DNA from: Neptunitalea lumnitzerae
GTDB lineage: Bacteria > Bacteroidota > Bacteroidia > Flavobacteriales > Flavobacteriaceae
Length of the DNA stretch: 64,000 nucleotides
Direction of reading: 5' to 3'
NCBI RefSeq assembly: GCF_027924185.1
Contig: NZ_BRVO01000002.1
Span: forward strand, 992,001 to 1,056,000
The notes below the pieces were generated by a model that saw only the letters and a program-made list of their open reading frames with translations, did no database searches and was not told the DNA's origin. Made by a program: the position numbers and the translations under genes. Below are positions 56,583 through 64,000 of this stretch, in pieces (the stretch's first letter is position 1; each line of letters starts with the position of its first letter).

Positions 56583-57287
56583 ATGAATCTAAATTGTATC
56601 ATAGTTGATGATTCTGCTATTCAAAGAATTGCTATATCAAAGCTAGTTTCTAGCCACCCCGCTTTAAATCTACTAGCAGAGTACTCCAACGCAATGGATG
56701 CTAAAAATGCGTTGAAACATAACAAAACTGACCTTATATTTCTAGATATAGAAATGCCTATTATCAGTGGCTTTGATTTATTAGAATCATTAAAAGAGCC
56801 GCCTCAAATTATTTTAATTACAGGTAAAGCAGAATATGCTCTAAAGGCTTTTGAATATGATGTTACAGATTACTTACACAAACCCGTTAAAAAAGAACGT
56901 TTTGACTTGGCGGTAAAAAAAGCCATTGCACAGTACGAACTTAAAAATAATAAAGGCTTTACAGACGATGATGAGCATATTTTCGTTAAAAGTAATTTAA
57001 AGAAGAGGAAAGTATACCTTGGAACTATAAAATGGGTTGAAGCTTTAGGTGACTATATTAAACTTGTTACTGATGAAGCTAATATTGTAGTACTATCTAC
57101 TATGAAATCTTTTGAAGGAGAATTGCCTGAAGATCGTTTTTTACGTATACACAAATCATACATTATCAATTTAGAACGTGTAGAGAACTTTAACAGTAAA
57201 AATGTTGAAGTTGGAGGTAAATCATTACCCTTAAGTAGAAACAAAAAATTAGCACTAGCTGAGGCTTTAGAAAACTTTAAAAGTTAA
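56583..57287 (+). CDS. LytTR family response regulator
   Basis: 234 aa. The receiver domain (about 1-118) has the acidic pair in CIIVDDSA (D9, D10), the phospho-acceptor D55 in LIFLDIEMP, T80 and K100 in LHKPVKK. The LytTR DNA-binding domain spans about 135-232 (KRKVYLGTIKWVEALGDYIKL, FLRIHKSYIINLERVE). Such regulators pair with LytS/YehU-type histidine kinases; none is adjacent, so the regulator is orphaned here. Its stop overlaps the stop of convergent priA by 4 bp. Target genes are unknown. Confidence 0.93.
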   Translation: MNLNCIIVDDSAIQRIAISKLVSSHPALNLLAEYSNAMDAKNALKHNKTDLIFLDIEMPIISGFDLLESLKEPPQIILITGKAEYALKAFEYDVTDYLHKPVKKERFDLAVKKAIAQYELKNNKGFTDDDEHIFVKSNLKKRKVYLGTIKWVEALGDYIKLVTDEANIVVLSTMKSFEGELPEDRFLRIHKSYIINLERVENFNSKNVEVGGKSLPLSRNKKLALAEALENFKS

Positions 57288-59737
57288 TACACATCTACAT
57301 TTATTAAAACTCGCACACTTTTAAATTCAGGAATAGAAGAAAAACTGGTATTAATTTTAGTTAATACCTTTTTTGTTTTCTGTAAAGACTGTTTTGGTGG
57401 CACTTTTAAAAGCACATTTTTCAAGTAGTAATTTCTAATTCTTGATACTGGCGGAAACTCCGGCCCCAATACATGATTCTGAAAACTATTACGCATAGAA
57501 GTAGCAAACCAATCTGATGCTTTATTAACTTTTGCGTAATCTTTATCTTTAAAGGTTATTTTTATTAACTTATAAAACGGAGGATATTTATACAAATAAC
57601 GTTCTTGAAGTTGTTCCTTGCTCATATGCTCATAATCGTTTACAGTAACTTGCTGTAAAATTTGATGATATGGATTATAAGTTTGAATAAGAACCTTCCC
57701 TCGTTTTTTTGTTCTTCCTGCCCTACCAGCTACTTGTTGTAACAATTGAAAACTACGCTCATGCGCTCTAAAATCAGGAAAATTGATGAGATTATCGGCA
57801 TTCATTACCCCCACTAGCGTAATATTTCTAAAATCTAGTCCTTTAGTAACCATTTGAGTTCCTACCAATATATCAATCTCATGTTGTTCAAAGGCTGTTA
57901 TTATTTTTTCATGAGCATGTTTACCTCTAGTTGCATCTAAGTCCATCCTCGCCACCGAAGCCTTTGGAAAAAGCTCTTTTAATTCTTCCTCTATCTGTTC
58001 CGTACCAAAACCTTTAGTATCTAAATCGTCACTACCACAAGCAAGACATTTTACTTGCATAGCCATATGATACCCACAATAATGGCAACGCAACTGATTT
58101 TTAAACTGGTGATAAGTTAAGCTAACATCACAATTTGGACACTGAGGAGAGTGCCCACACGTATTACATTCTAAAATAGGCGCATACCCCCTTCTATTCT
58201 GAAAAAGTATTATTTGTTCCTTTTCTTCTAAAGTCTTTTCAATTTCTTTAATCAGCCTTTCAGAAAAATGTCCTTTCATACGTTTTTTCCTGTGCGCCTC
58301 TTTAATATCAACCAATTCCATATCGGGCATTAACACATCGCCATACCTTCTATTTAATACTACATACCCATATTTTTCCTGTATAGCATTATAATAACTC
58401 TCTAAACTTGGCGTAGCAGATCCTAATAAAACATTTGCCTTAAACTGGGAAGCTAATACTATGGCCGCATCTCTAGCTTGGTATCGCGGAGCAGGATCAT
58501 GTTGTTTAAATGTAGTTTCATGCTCTTCATCTACCACTATTAACCCTAAATTTTGAAATGGTAAAAACATTGCAGAACGCGCCCCTAAAACTATCTGTGC
58601 TTTAGATTTATTATTCAAAACATTATTCCAAACCTCTATGCGTTCATTAACAGTATACTTTGAATGAAATACACTTACCTTCTCTGCAAAATAATTTTGC
58701 AATCTATGTATCAACTGCGCTGTTAACGCTATTTCTGGTAACAAATAAAGTACTTGTTTTCCCTGCGCTATTACCTCTTCAATAAGTTTTACATAGATTT
58801 CTGTTTTACCAGAAGAGGTAACTCCATGCAATAAGGTTACCGTATGTTTCTCAAAAGAAGACTTTATATTATGAAAAGCATCCGCTTGGTAAGTATTTAA
58901 AACTCCCGAAGCTACTCCTTCTTCCCCATCATATTCTACCCTATCCTGCTGAACATAAAACTCCTCTAATATTTCTTTAGTCACTAAAGATTTTATCACA
59001 GCTGAGGAAACCCCAGACTTAGCCATTAAATCAGTAACTTTTACAGACTTTCCTGTTACAGCACTTAGCGTAAACAACGAAAGAATAACCTCTCTCTGTT
59101 TGCGGGCTCTTGATAATGTACCTAACAATTCTTGCAAAGCTTCCTCTGAAGTATATGCTTCCTTTAACCTAATACATTTAACTAACTTTGGTTTGTATTG
59201 CTCTACTATTTCCTCTTTTAAAACAACAATATCCTTAGCTAAAAGTCTTTTTATAATGGGAAGTATATTCTTTTTATCTACTATTGCATTAATATCTTGA
59301 ATACTTATTGATGCTTGGTATTGTAATGCTTCATACACTAAGAAATCATCATCTTTTAATTCTGCTTCCTCAACCTCAACATCGGCATTTAAGCATACCA
59401 AAGTTTCACTCTCTAACAAAAAACCCGATGGTAATGCCGCTTTATAAACCTCACCAATAGCACACATATAGTAAGAAGCTATCCATTCCCAAAATTTTAT
59501 TTGAGCAACAGTTACTATAGGTTCATCGTCAAGAATTTGATGTATTTCTTTTGCCTCGTAATGTATTGGCGGTACATTGTGTAAACTATAAGCTAATGCA
59601 GTGTAAATTTTTGATTTACCAAAAGGTACCGCTATACGCATACCTGGCTTAATAAACTGAGCCTCTTCTTCCGTTATGGCATACGTAAAAAAACGTTCTA
59701 CCGGAATTGGTATAATTACATCTACAAAATACGTCAT
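57284..59737 (-). CDS. priA: primosomal protein N' (replication restart helicase)
   Basis: 817 aa. PriA restarts collapsed replication forks: it binds the fork, unwinds and loads the primosome. The N-terminal 3'-end-binding domain starts VDVIIPIPVERFFTYAI. The helicase core has Walker A GVTSSGKTE, the DEEH box (VVDEEHETTF) and LLGSATPSLES. The zinc-binding insert carries the cysteine pairs CNTCGHSPQCPNC and CHYCG ... CLACG (about 525-575). The C-terminal helicase motifs VGTQMVTKGLDF and QVAGRAGR follow. Full length and intact. A -7 element just ahead of the ATG suggests a leaderless transcript. Confidence 0.96.
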   Translation of the reverse strand: MTYFVDVIIPIPVERFFTYAITEEEAQFIKPGMRIAVPFGKSKIYTALAYSLHNVPPIHYEAKEIHQILDDEPIVTVAQIKFWEWIASYYMCAIGEVYKAALPSGFLLESETLVCLNADVEVEEAELKDDDFLVYEALQYQASISIQDINAIVDKKNILPIIKRLLAKDIVVLKEEIVEQYKPKLVKCIRLKEAYTSEEALQELLGTLSRARKQREVILSLFTLSAVTGKSVKVTDLMAKSGVSSAVIKSLVTKEILEEFYVQQDRVEYDGEEGVASGVLNTYQADAFHNIKSSFEKHTVTLLHGVTSSGKTEIYVKLIEEVIAQGKQVLYLLPEIALTAQLIHRLQNYFAEKVSVFHSKYTVNERIEVWNNVLNNKSKAQIVLGARSAMFLPFQNLGLIVVDEEHETTFKQHDPAPRYQARDAAIVLASQFKANVLLGSATPSLESYYNAIQEKYGYVVLNRRYGDVLMPDMELVDIKEAHRKKRMKGHFSERLIKEIEKTLEEKEQIILFQNRRGYAPILECNTCGHSPQCPNCDVSLTYHQFKNQLRCHYCGYHMAMQVKCLACGSDDLDTKGFGTEQIEEELKELFPKASVARMDLDATRGKHAHEKIITAFEQHEIDILVGTQMVTKGLDFRNITLVGVMNADNLINFPDFRAHERSFQLLQQVAGRAGRTKKRGKVLIQTYNPYHQILQQVTVNDYEHMSKEQLQERYLYKYPPFYKLIKITFKDKDYAKVNKASDWFATSMRNSFQNHVLGPEFPPVSRIRNYYLKNVLLKVPPKQSLQKTKKVLTKINTSFSSIPEFKSVRVLINVDVY

Positions 59738-59742
59738 AAACG

Positions 59743-59750
59743 CAAAGTTA
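59743..59750 (-). promoter_or_regulatory. -7 promoter element of priA
   Basis: The minus strand reads TAACTTTG (TAnnTTTG), ending 5 bp before the priA ATG at 59737 and overlapping the stop region of the DUF2147 gene. Transcription from here would begin at or next to the start codon. Confidence 0.45.
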
Positions 59751-60182
59751 ATCTTCTATTCTATACCATTTCTGAGTTCGGTAAAAAAATGCAAGATATC
59801 CCCTCACGTGAAGAACATCACTATTATGCTCATCTAACCATAGTTTACATCTGTAGAATTTACCAGAATCAGGATTCAAAATTTCACCACCTTCGTATTT
59901 ATCTCCAGCTTTCTTCATATTCTCAATAACCACCATACCTTCTACCTTTTTATTTTTCCTATGGTCATCACAATCTTTACACACGGCATCTTTCTTATCT
60001 GGGTTTAATAACTCTAGTATCTTACCGTATACAATACCGTCCTTCTCATAAATATGAACTATACAACGGGCTTTACCATTTTTGTCATCTACCATTTTCC
60101 ACTTACCCAAAACAGATTGCGCACTACCGCTGCAAACAAAGCTCAGTGCTATGATTGCAAACATAATTTTTCTTAAAAACAT
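59748..60182 (-). CDS. DUF2147 domain secreted protein
   Basis: 144 aa with a signal peptide (about 1-22, CSGSAQ). The DUF2147 domain follows: SVLGKWKMVDDKNGKARCIVHIY, KDGIVYGKILELL, GGEILNPDSGKFYRCKLWL and VRGYLAFFYRTQKWYRI. It forms a small beta-barrel-like fold in the periplasm or outer membrane; the family is widespread and has no proven function. Two conserved Cys pairs (CKDCDDH) may be structural. It is the last gene of an operon with YihY and nadC (gaps of 3 and 2 bp). Confidence 0.88.
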   Translation of the reverse strand: MFLRKIMFAIIALSFVCSGSAQSVLGKWKMVDDKNGKARCIVHIYEKDGIVYGKILELLNPDKKDAVCKDCDDHRKNKKVEGMVVIENMKKAGDKYEGGEILNPDSGKFYRCKLWLDEHNSDVLHVRGYLAFFYRTQKWYRIED

Positions 60183-60185
60183 AGT

Positions 60186-61118
60186 TTATTCGTTATTTTT
60201 AAGGCTCATCAGGGCAGCATTTAACTCATATCCCAATAGTAGTAAATTAGAGTTCAGCCATATATAAAGCATAAATATCAATAAGGCTCCAATTGATCCG
60301 TACAACTCATTATAGTTGTTAAAATTTTCTATATAAATACCAAACAAATAGGTGGTAATTATAATAAGAATGGTAGTTAATAGTGCTCCTGGTGAAAAAA
60401 ACCTTGATTCTTTTCCATCAACAGTACCAAAATAATATAAAATTGCTGTAGATAGGTAAGTGATTACAATAAATAACAAAACTTTCACAATTGTTACTCC
60501 TATCTCATCACTACTTATATATCCGTAATCTGTTAAATTCTGAACTACATAAGTTTCTAGATCCACTTCAAAATAAATAAAAACAGCTACAAATATTAAT
60601 AACAATAATGACAACATTAAGGCCACCATTATAGACATTAAATATTGCCTAAAATAATTACGTTTTTCTTTACTGTGATAAGAGTTTTCAAAACCACCAA
60701 AAATAGCATTTACCCCATTAGCCATTAAAAAAATGGAAAGCACAAAAACCGATGACAGCAACCCCCCTCTTTTTCTATTGGCAATATCCTCAAAAACAGG
60801 ATCAAAAAAGTTTGCAGTTTTAGGCGGCAATAAACCCTCAATGAAGCCTAGAAAATTATGCTGAAAATCGTCTACAGGAACATACGGTATCAAGTTCATC
60901 AGAAAAAGTAAAAACGGAAAAATAGCAATAAAAAAGCTATAAGAAATTGCAGCAGCTCTATAAGAAAGAGCTCCCTTTACAATTCCTAAGATATACATTT
61001 CAAGTACATCATATAGAGAGATACCTTCAAAAGCACTCAGTTTAAAACGCTTTAAAACATCTACTAAATTCCTTACTAATGGTATTTTCCGAAGTTTACT
61101 TTCTACCGCTTCAGACAT
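60186..61118 (-). CDS. YihY/virulence factor BrkB family membrane protein
   Basis: 310 aa with six membrane helices (about 45-65, 95-120, 140-160, 185-210, 220-245, 250-285). The segment YRAAAISYSFFIAIFPFLLFL and GALLIFMLYIWLNSNLLLLGYELNA match the YihY/BrkB family, once misnamed RNase BN. Its transport or structural role is not established. The N-terminal 35 residues are a cytoplasmic arm. It lies 2 bp after nadC and 3 bp before the DUF2147 gene, in one operon. Confidence 0.92.
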   Translation of the reverse strand: MSEAVESKLRKIPLVRNLVDVLKRFKLSAFEGISLYDVLEMYILGIVKGALSYRAAAISYSFFIAIFPFLLFLMNLIPYVPVDDFQHNFLGFIEGLLPPKTANFFDPVFEDIANRKRGGLLSSVFVLSIFLMANGVNAIFGGFENSYHSKEKRNYFRQYLMSIMVALMLSLLLLIFVAVFIYFEVDLETYVVQNLTDYGYISSDEIGVTIVKVLLFIVITYLSTAILYYFGTVDGKESRFFSPGALLTTILIIITTYLFGIYIENFNNYNELYGSIGALLIFMLYIWLNSNLLLLGYELNAALMSLKNNE

Positions 61119-61120
61119 GG

Positions 61121-61978
61121 TTATACAGCTTTTAAGCTTAAATCCATATTGTAAATTGAATGTGTAATAGCACCTGAAGAAATAAAGTCAACTCCACATT
61201 CTGCGTACTGTCTAATTGTTTCTTCATTAATATTACCAGAAGACTCTGTTAAACATTTGTCCCCTATTAATGCTACCGCCTTTTTAGTATCTTCAAATGA
61301 AAAATTATCTAGTAAAATCCTATATACCCCATCACTTTTTAAGATTTCTTCAACCTCTCCTAAATCACGGGCTTCAACTATAATCTTTAAATCTTTATGA
61401 ATATCCTCTAAGTAACTTTGGGTTTTACTTATTGCTTGTGTGATACCGCCTGCAAAATCTATATGATTATCTTTTAGCATAATCATATCATACAATGCAA
61501 ATCTATGATTTACACCACCACCAATTCTTACCGCCCACTTTTCAAGTGCTCTAATACCTGGTGTGGTTTTTCTGGTATCTAATAATTTTGTAGTTGTACC
61601 GTCTAAAAGGTCTACAAAAAATTTTGTCTTAGTAGCTATAGCACTCATACGTTGCATAGCATTTAATAATAATCGTTCTGCTTTTAAAATAGATTGTGAA
61701 GAACCTGAAACATAAAAAACAACATCTCCGTTTTTAACTTTCTGACCATCATGTATAAAGGTTTCTGTTTCTAACAAAGGATCTACATAATTTAAAACCA
61801 TTTTAGCAAACTCTACTCCGGCTATAACGCCTTCGTCTTTTACTAAAAGTTTTGCTTTTCCTAATGCGTCTTCTGGAATACATGCCAATGAACTGTGGTC
61901 TCCTTCACCAACATCTTCTCTAATGGCATTGGCTATAATAATGGATAACTCATCTTGAAATTGAGTTTCTGAAATCAT
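61121..61978 (-). CDS. nadC: nicotinate-nucleotide diphosphorylase (quinolinate phosphoribosyltransferase)
   Basis: 285 aa. The enzyme converts quinolinate and PRPP to nicotinic acid mononucleotide with CO2 release in de novo NAD synthesis. Type II PRTase features seen include LLDTRKTTPGIRALEKWAVRIG, NHRFALYDMIMLKDNHI (substrate- and PRPP-binding basic residues) and the glycine-rich ESSGNINEETIRQYAECGVDFIS near the end. It is the first gene of the nadC-yihY-DUF2147 operon. nadA and nadB are not in this window. Divergent from rlmH. Confidence 0.96.
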   Translation of the reverse strand: MISETQFQDELSIIIANAIREDVGEGDHSSLACIPEDALGKAKLLVKDEGVIAGVEFAKMVLNYVDPLLETETFIHDGQKVKNGDVVFYVSGSSQSILKAERLLLNAMQRMSAIATKTKFFVDLLDGTTTKLLDTRKTTPGIRALEKWAVRIGGGVNHRFALYDMIMLKDNHIDFAGGITQAISKTQSYLEDIHKDLKIIVEARDLGEVEEILKSDGVYRILLDNFSFEDTKKAVALIGDKCLTESSGNINEETIRQYAECGVDFISSGAITHSIYNMDLSLKAV

Positions 61979-62051
61979 GTTTTAAGAATTTACAGCTAAA
62001 ATAAAAAATTATAGGTTACAACATCATCAAAATCTCTTATAAAAGCTTCCT

Positions 62052-62059
62052 TATATTTG
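62052..62059 (+). promoter_or_regulatory. -7 promoter element of rlmH
   Basis: TATATTTG matches TAnnTTTG and ends 4 bp before the ATG at 62064, so the mRNA is likely leaderless or nearly so. Confidence 0.5.
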
Positions 62060-62063
62060 CAAT

Positions 62064-62537
62064 ATGAATATTAAGATTATAGCCATAGGCAAAACAGATA
62101 GTGCGCAATTAAAAGAACTAATTGACCTTTATGCTAAAAGAATTGGGTTCTACGTTAATTTTGAACTTGATATTATTCCTGATATCAAAAACAGTAAAAA
62201 TTTATCGGAGGCTCAACAGAAGGATAAAGAAGGTGACTTAATTTTAAAAAAATTACAACCTACCGATGTTATGGTTCTTTTAGATGAACGTGGAAAAACA
62301 TTTAATTCAGTTCAATTTTCAGACTATTTACAAAAGAAAATGAATGCTGGCATTAAACAACTCGTCTTTGTAATTGGTGGCCCTTATGGCTTTTCAGATG
62401 CTATCTATCAAAAAGCGCAAGGCAAAGTATCATTATCACAAATGACTTTTTCGCATCAAATGGTTCGTTTATTTATAACCGAGCAAATTTACAGAGCTTT
62501 TACTATTTTAAGAAACGAGCCTTATCACCATCAATAA
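62064..62537 (+). CDS. rlmH: 23S rRNA (pseudouridine1915-N3) methyltransferase RlmH
   Basis: 157 aa, the length of the SPOUT-class RlmH (formerly YbeA). It methylates N3 of pseudouridine 1915 in helix 69 of 23S rRNA after 70S assembly. The C-terminal knot motif is VFVIGGPYGFSDAIYQKAQGKVSLSQ, with SHQMVRLFITEQIYRAFTILRNEPYHH forming the SAM- and rRNA-binding end. The N-terminus starts MNIKIIAIGKTDS as expected. Monocistronic, with a -7 element 4 bp before its ATG. Confidence 0.97.
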   Translation: MNIKIIAIGKTDSAQLKELIDLYAKRIGFYVNFELDIIPDIKNSKNLSEAQQKDKEGDLILKKLQPTDVMVLLDERGKTFNSVQFSDYLQKKMNAGIKQLVFVIGGPYGFSDAIYQKAQGKVSLSQMTFSHQMVRLFITEQIYRAFTILRNEPYHHQ

Positions 62538-62626
62538 CTATTGTTCAGGAAGATTACTAATAATACAAATACGCCATTTTCTTTTTAACCACAATAGACA
62601 TAATTATATACTTATTATTAAGGTAT

Positions 62627-63685
62627 TTAAAACGCTTCTCCTATTCTAAAATACACGCCCCAATCATCCTTCCCTAAAGCTCCGTCTACACCTACTGTAA
62701 ACGGACTATCTTTAAATGCCTTGTATCTGTACCCTACACCTATACCAGGGTAAATATCCCAATTGAAATCTTCAGTATCAGAACCGTAAATGGTAGCTAG
62801 CCCTAAAAAACCGGTTACTCCCATTCTATCGGCAAAATTCAATCTATACTCTCCTTGTAAAGACAACAAGCCGTCCCCTCGATACTTTCCCTCAGTATAC
62901 CCCCTGATATCCTTTCCTCCTAAAACCTCTTGTTGCTCAAAACCTATATCTCCCAAACCAAAACTCCCTGCAACTCTTGTTGCCAACACATCGTTTCCTT
63001 TGTGCAATGGCCAATATTTATTATAATCTACAAAAACTCTGTTAGCCTGTTCATCGTTTCCTAACCAGGTTTGATATGTTTGCCATCTAAACTTACCCAA
63101 ATACCCACTTGTTGGATAATATACATTATCCCGAGTATCTGATAGCAAGTTAGGCTCTAAGGCAAAGGTTTTACTACTAGTAGCATCCGTAACTCCATAA
63201 TAATCAGTTTCAAAATCAAAGTATGAAAAACTTAATCCTACATACAGCTTTTTACTCACCTTTCTTTTCACCCCTACATTAAAGAAAGTGCTTTTAGTTG
63301 CAAAATCATAAAAACCAGCTGAATACTCATCAGACATAAAAAACTGAGAGTTATGATCACCCGTTCCAAAATAAGATTGCAATCGCCATTGATCTTCTTT
63401 AAAATACCACCTACTAAAAGCCACTACAAAAAAAGAACCGTTTGTAGTGTAAACTGCTGCTGCCCCAGACAATGATTTTGGCGACAATTTATCTTCTTGA
63501 TTTACCTTATACATTACCATAGGTACCAACCCAAACATAAACTCAAGATTTCTATTGTAACTTACATAAGGCATAAAGGTAAATTCAACTTTTTTATCTT
63601 GCGTTTCTTTAACTTTACCTTCTTCTTGAGAATATAGCATACCACTAAGCATACTTAAAATAGATATAAGAATAATTTTTTTCAT
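62627..63685 (-). CDS. BamA/TamA family outer membrane protein (surface antigen)
   Basis: 352 aa with a signal peptide (about 1-19, LYSQ) and an acidic spacer. The rest is a C-terminal barrel of the surface-antigen type: VKRKVSKKLYVGLSFSYFDF, the TRDNVYYPTSGY strand with the DTRxxxxxPxxG motif, and EQQEVLGGKDIRGYTEGKYRGD, which contains the VRGY/IRGY loop motif found in BamA and FhaC barrels. It lacks POTRA domains, so it is a short barrel-only member. It may act in outer-membrane assembly or as a porin-like protein. Divergent from rdgB with a 97-bp gap. Confidence 0.85.
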   Translation of the reverse strand: MKKIILISILSMLSGMLYSQEEGKVKETQDKKVEFTFMPYVSYNRNLEFMFGLVPMVMYKVNQEDKLSPKSLSGAAAVYTTNGSFFVVAFSRWYFKEDQWRLQSYFGTGDHNSQFFMSDEYSAGFYDFATKSTFFNVGVKRKVSKKLYVGLSFSYFDFETDYYGVTDATSSKTFALEPNLLSDTRDNVYYPTSGYLGKFRWQTYQTWLGNDEQANRVFVDYNKYWPLHKGNDVLATRVAGSFGLGDIGFEQQEVLGGKDIRGYTEGKYRGDGLLSLQGEYRLNFADRMGVTGFLGLATIYGSDTEDFNWDIYPGIGVGYRYKAFKDSPFTVGVDGALGKDDWGVYFRIGEAF

Positions 63686-63713
63686 AGCAACAAGATGGTT
63701 CTTGGTTAATAGT

Positions 63714-63721
63714 TAACTTTG
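63714..63721 (+). promoter_or_regulatory. -7 promoter element of rdgB
   Basis: TAACTTTG matches TAnnTTTG, 61 bp before the rdgB ATG, giving a leader of roughly 55 nt. Confidence 0.4.
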
Positions 63722-63782
63722 CACAGTAAACCATGTTCACTAATTTACAACATATTACCATAAAAACCTTTATAAAATAACT

Positions 63783-64000
63783 ATGAAAATTGTCTTTGCT
63801 ACCCGTAACGAAAATAAAGCAAAAGAGATTAAAGCCTTATTGCCCAAACACATAGAAATTTTAAGTTTGAATGATATTGGATGTTCTGAAGAAATTGAAG
63901 AGACAGAAGCCACCATTGAAGGCAATGCTGTTTTAAAGGCTAAATACATAAAGGAAAATTATAATTACGACTGTTTTGCAGATGATACCGGTTTAGAAGT
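63783..64000 (+). CDS. rdgB: non-canonical purine NTP pyrophosphatase, partial
   Basis: The first 72 codons of a gene that runs off the right edge. The start MKIVFATRNENKAKEIKALL and the segment CFADDTGLEV are the hallmarks of RdgB/HAM1 proteins. These hydrolyse dITP, XTP and dXTP to monophosphates, keeping deaminated purines out of DNA and RNA. The NENK motif and the DDTGLEV stretch supply nucleotide- and metal-binding residues. Full-length relatives are about 190-200 aa, so about two thirds is missing. Confidence 0.92.
   Translation, partial: MKIVFATRNENKAKEIKALLPKHIEILSLNDIGCSEEIEETEATIEGNAVLKAKYIKENYNYDCFADDTGLE

Overview
The window looks like a stretch of chromosome from a marine-type member of the Flavobacteriaceae (Bacteroidota). 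This rests on low G+C content, five very large secreted proteins ending in the type B sorting domain of the type IX secretion system (T9SS, also called the gliding-motility C-terminal domain), a SecD-SecF fusion, DUF6495/DUF6588/DUF2911 family proteins, and repeated TAnnTTTG promoter elements of the Bacteroidota sigma factor. I saw no tRNA, rRNA, insertion sequence, prophage or CRISPR array.

Layout. 1-3199: partial lysA (running off the left edge), an orphan MacB/FtsX-type permease and a DUF6495 protein. 3291-12376: three tandem T9SS type B proteins (593, 768 and 1609 aa); the last two share a choice-of-anchor L head. 12515-26006: housekeeping genes (uvrB, hsp20, a TerB-like gene, a DUF1456 gene, a PfpI-family gene, secDF, mdh, a DUF6588 outer-membrane protein, gyrB, asnB), most closed by clear hairpin terminators. 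26256-29220: a DUF2911 protein and a FUSC/YccS-type membrane protein. 29325-35846: seven glycosyltransferase genes in mixed orientation, probably building the lipopolysaccharide core or a related surface glycan. 35891-42692: a Sua5/YciO protein, CCA-adding enzyme, heme A synthase, a pRiA4b ORF-3-like protein, a nucleoid-associated protein, a TlpA-like lipoprotein and an unrecognised protein with kinase-like motifs. 42751-44522: an ABC-2 exporter pair. 44560-54933: two giant paralogous T9SS proteins (1991 and 1409 aa). 55300-64000: rplI-rpsR-rpsF, an orphan LytTR regulator, priA, a DUF2147-YihY-nadC operon, rlmH, a BamA/TamA-like barrel and a partial rdgB.

The most distinctive content is the secreted-adhesin set. 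All five T9SS proteins contain copies of one module of about 90 residues, which has a Cys plus acidic cluster near its start and a TGC-type Cys near its end (roughly 1, 2, 11, 11 and 10 copies). Four of the five end in the same cassette of an Ig-like domain, a SprB-like repeat and the type B sorting domain. They differ mainly in the N-terminal head: CARDB-like, choice-of-anchor L, beta-propeller-like plus a nested L-type lectin, or prepeptidase-like. The two giants at 44-55 kb arose by duplication and share a block of 77 identical bases, which suggests recent recombination.

Other points of interest are a leader ORF carrying a perfect hairpin before the 1609-aa gene, similar inverted repeats at matching distances upstream of lysA and asnB, overlapping divergent promoter elements at 35.87 kb, and -7 elements so close to the ATG of uvrB, priA and rlmH that their mRNAs may be leaderless.
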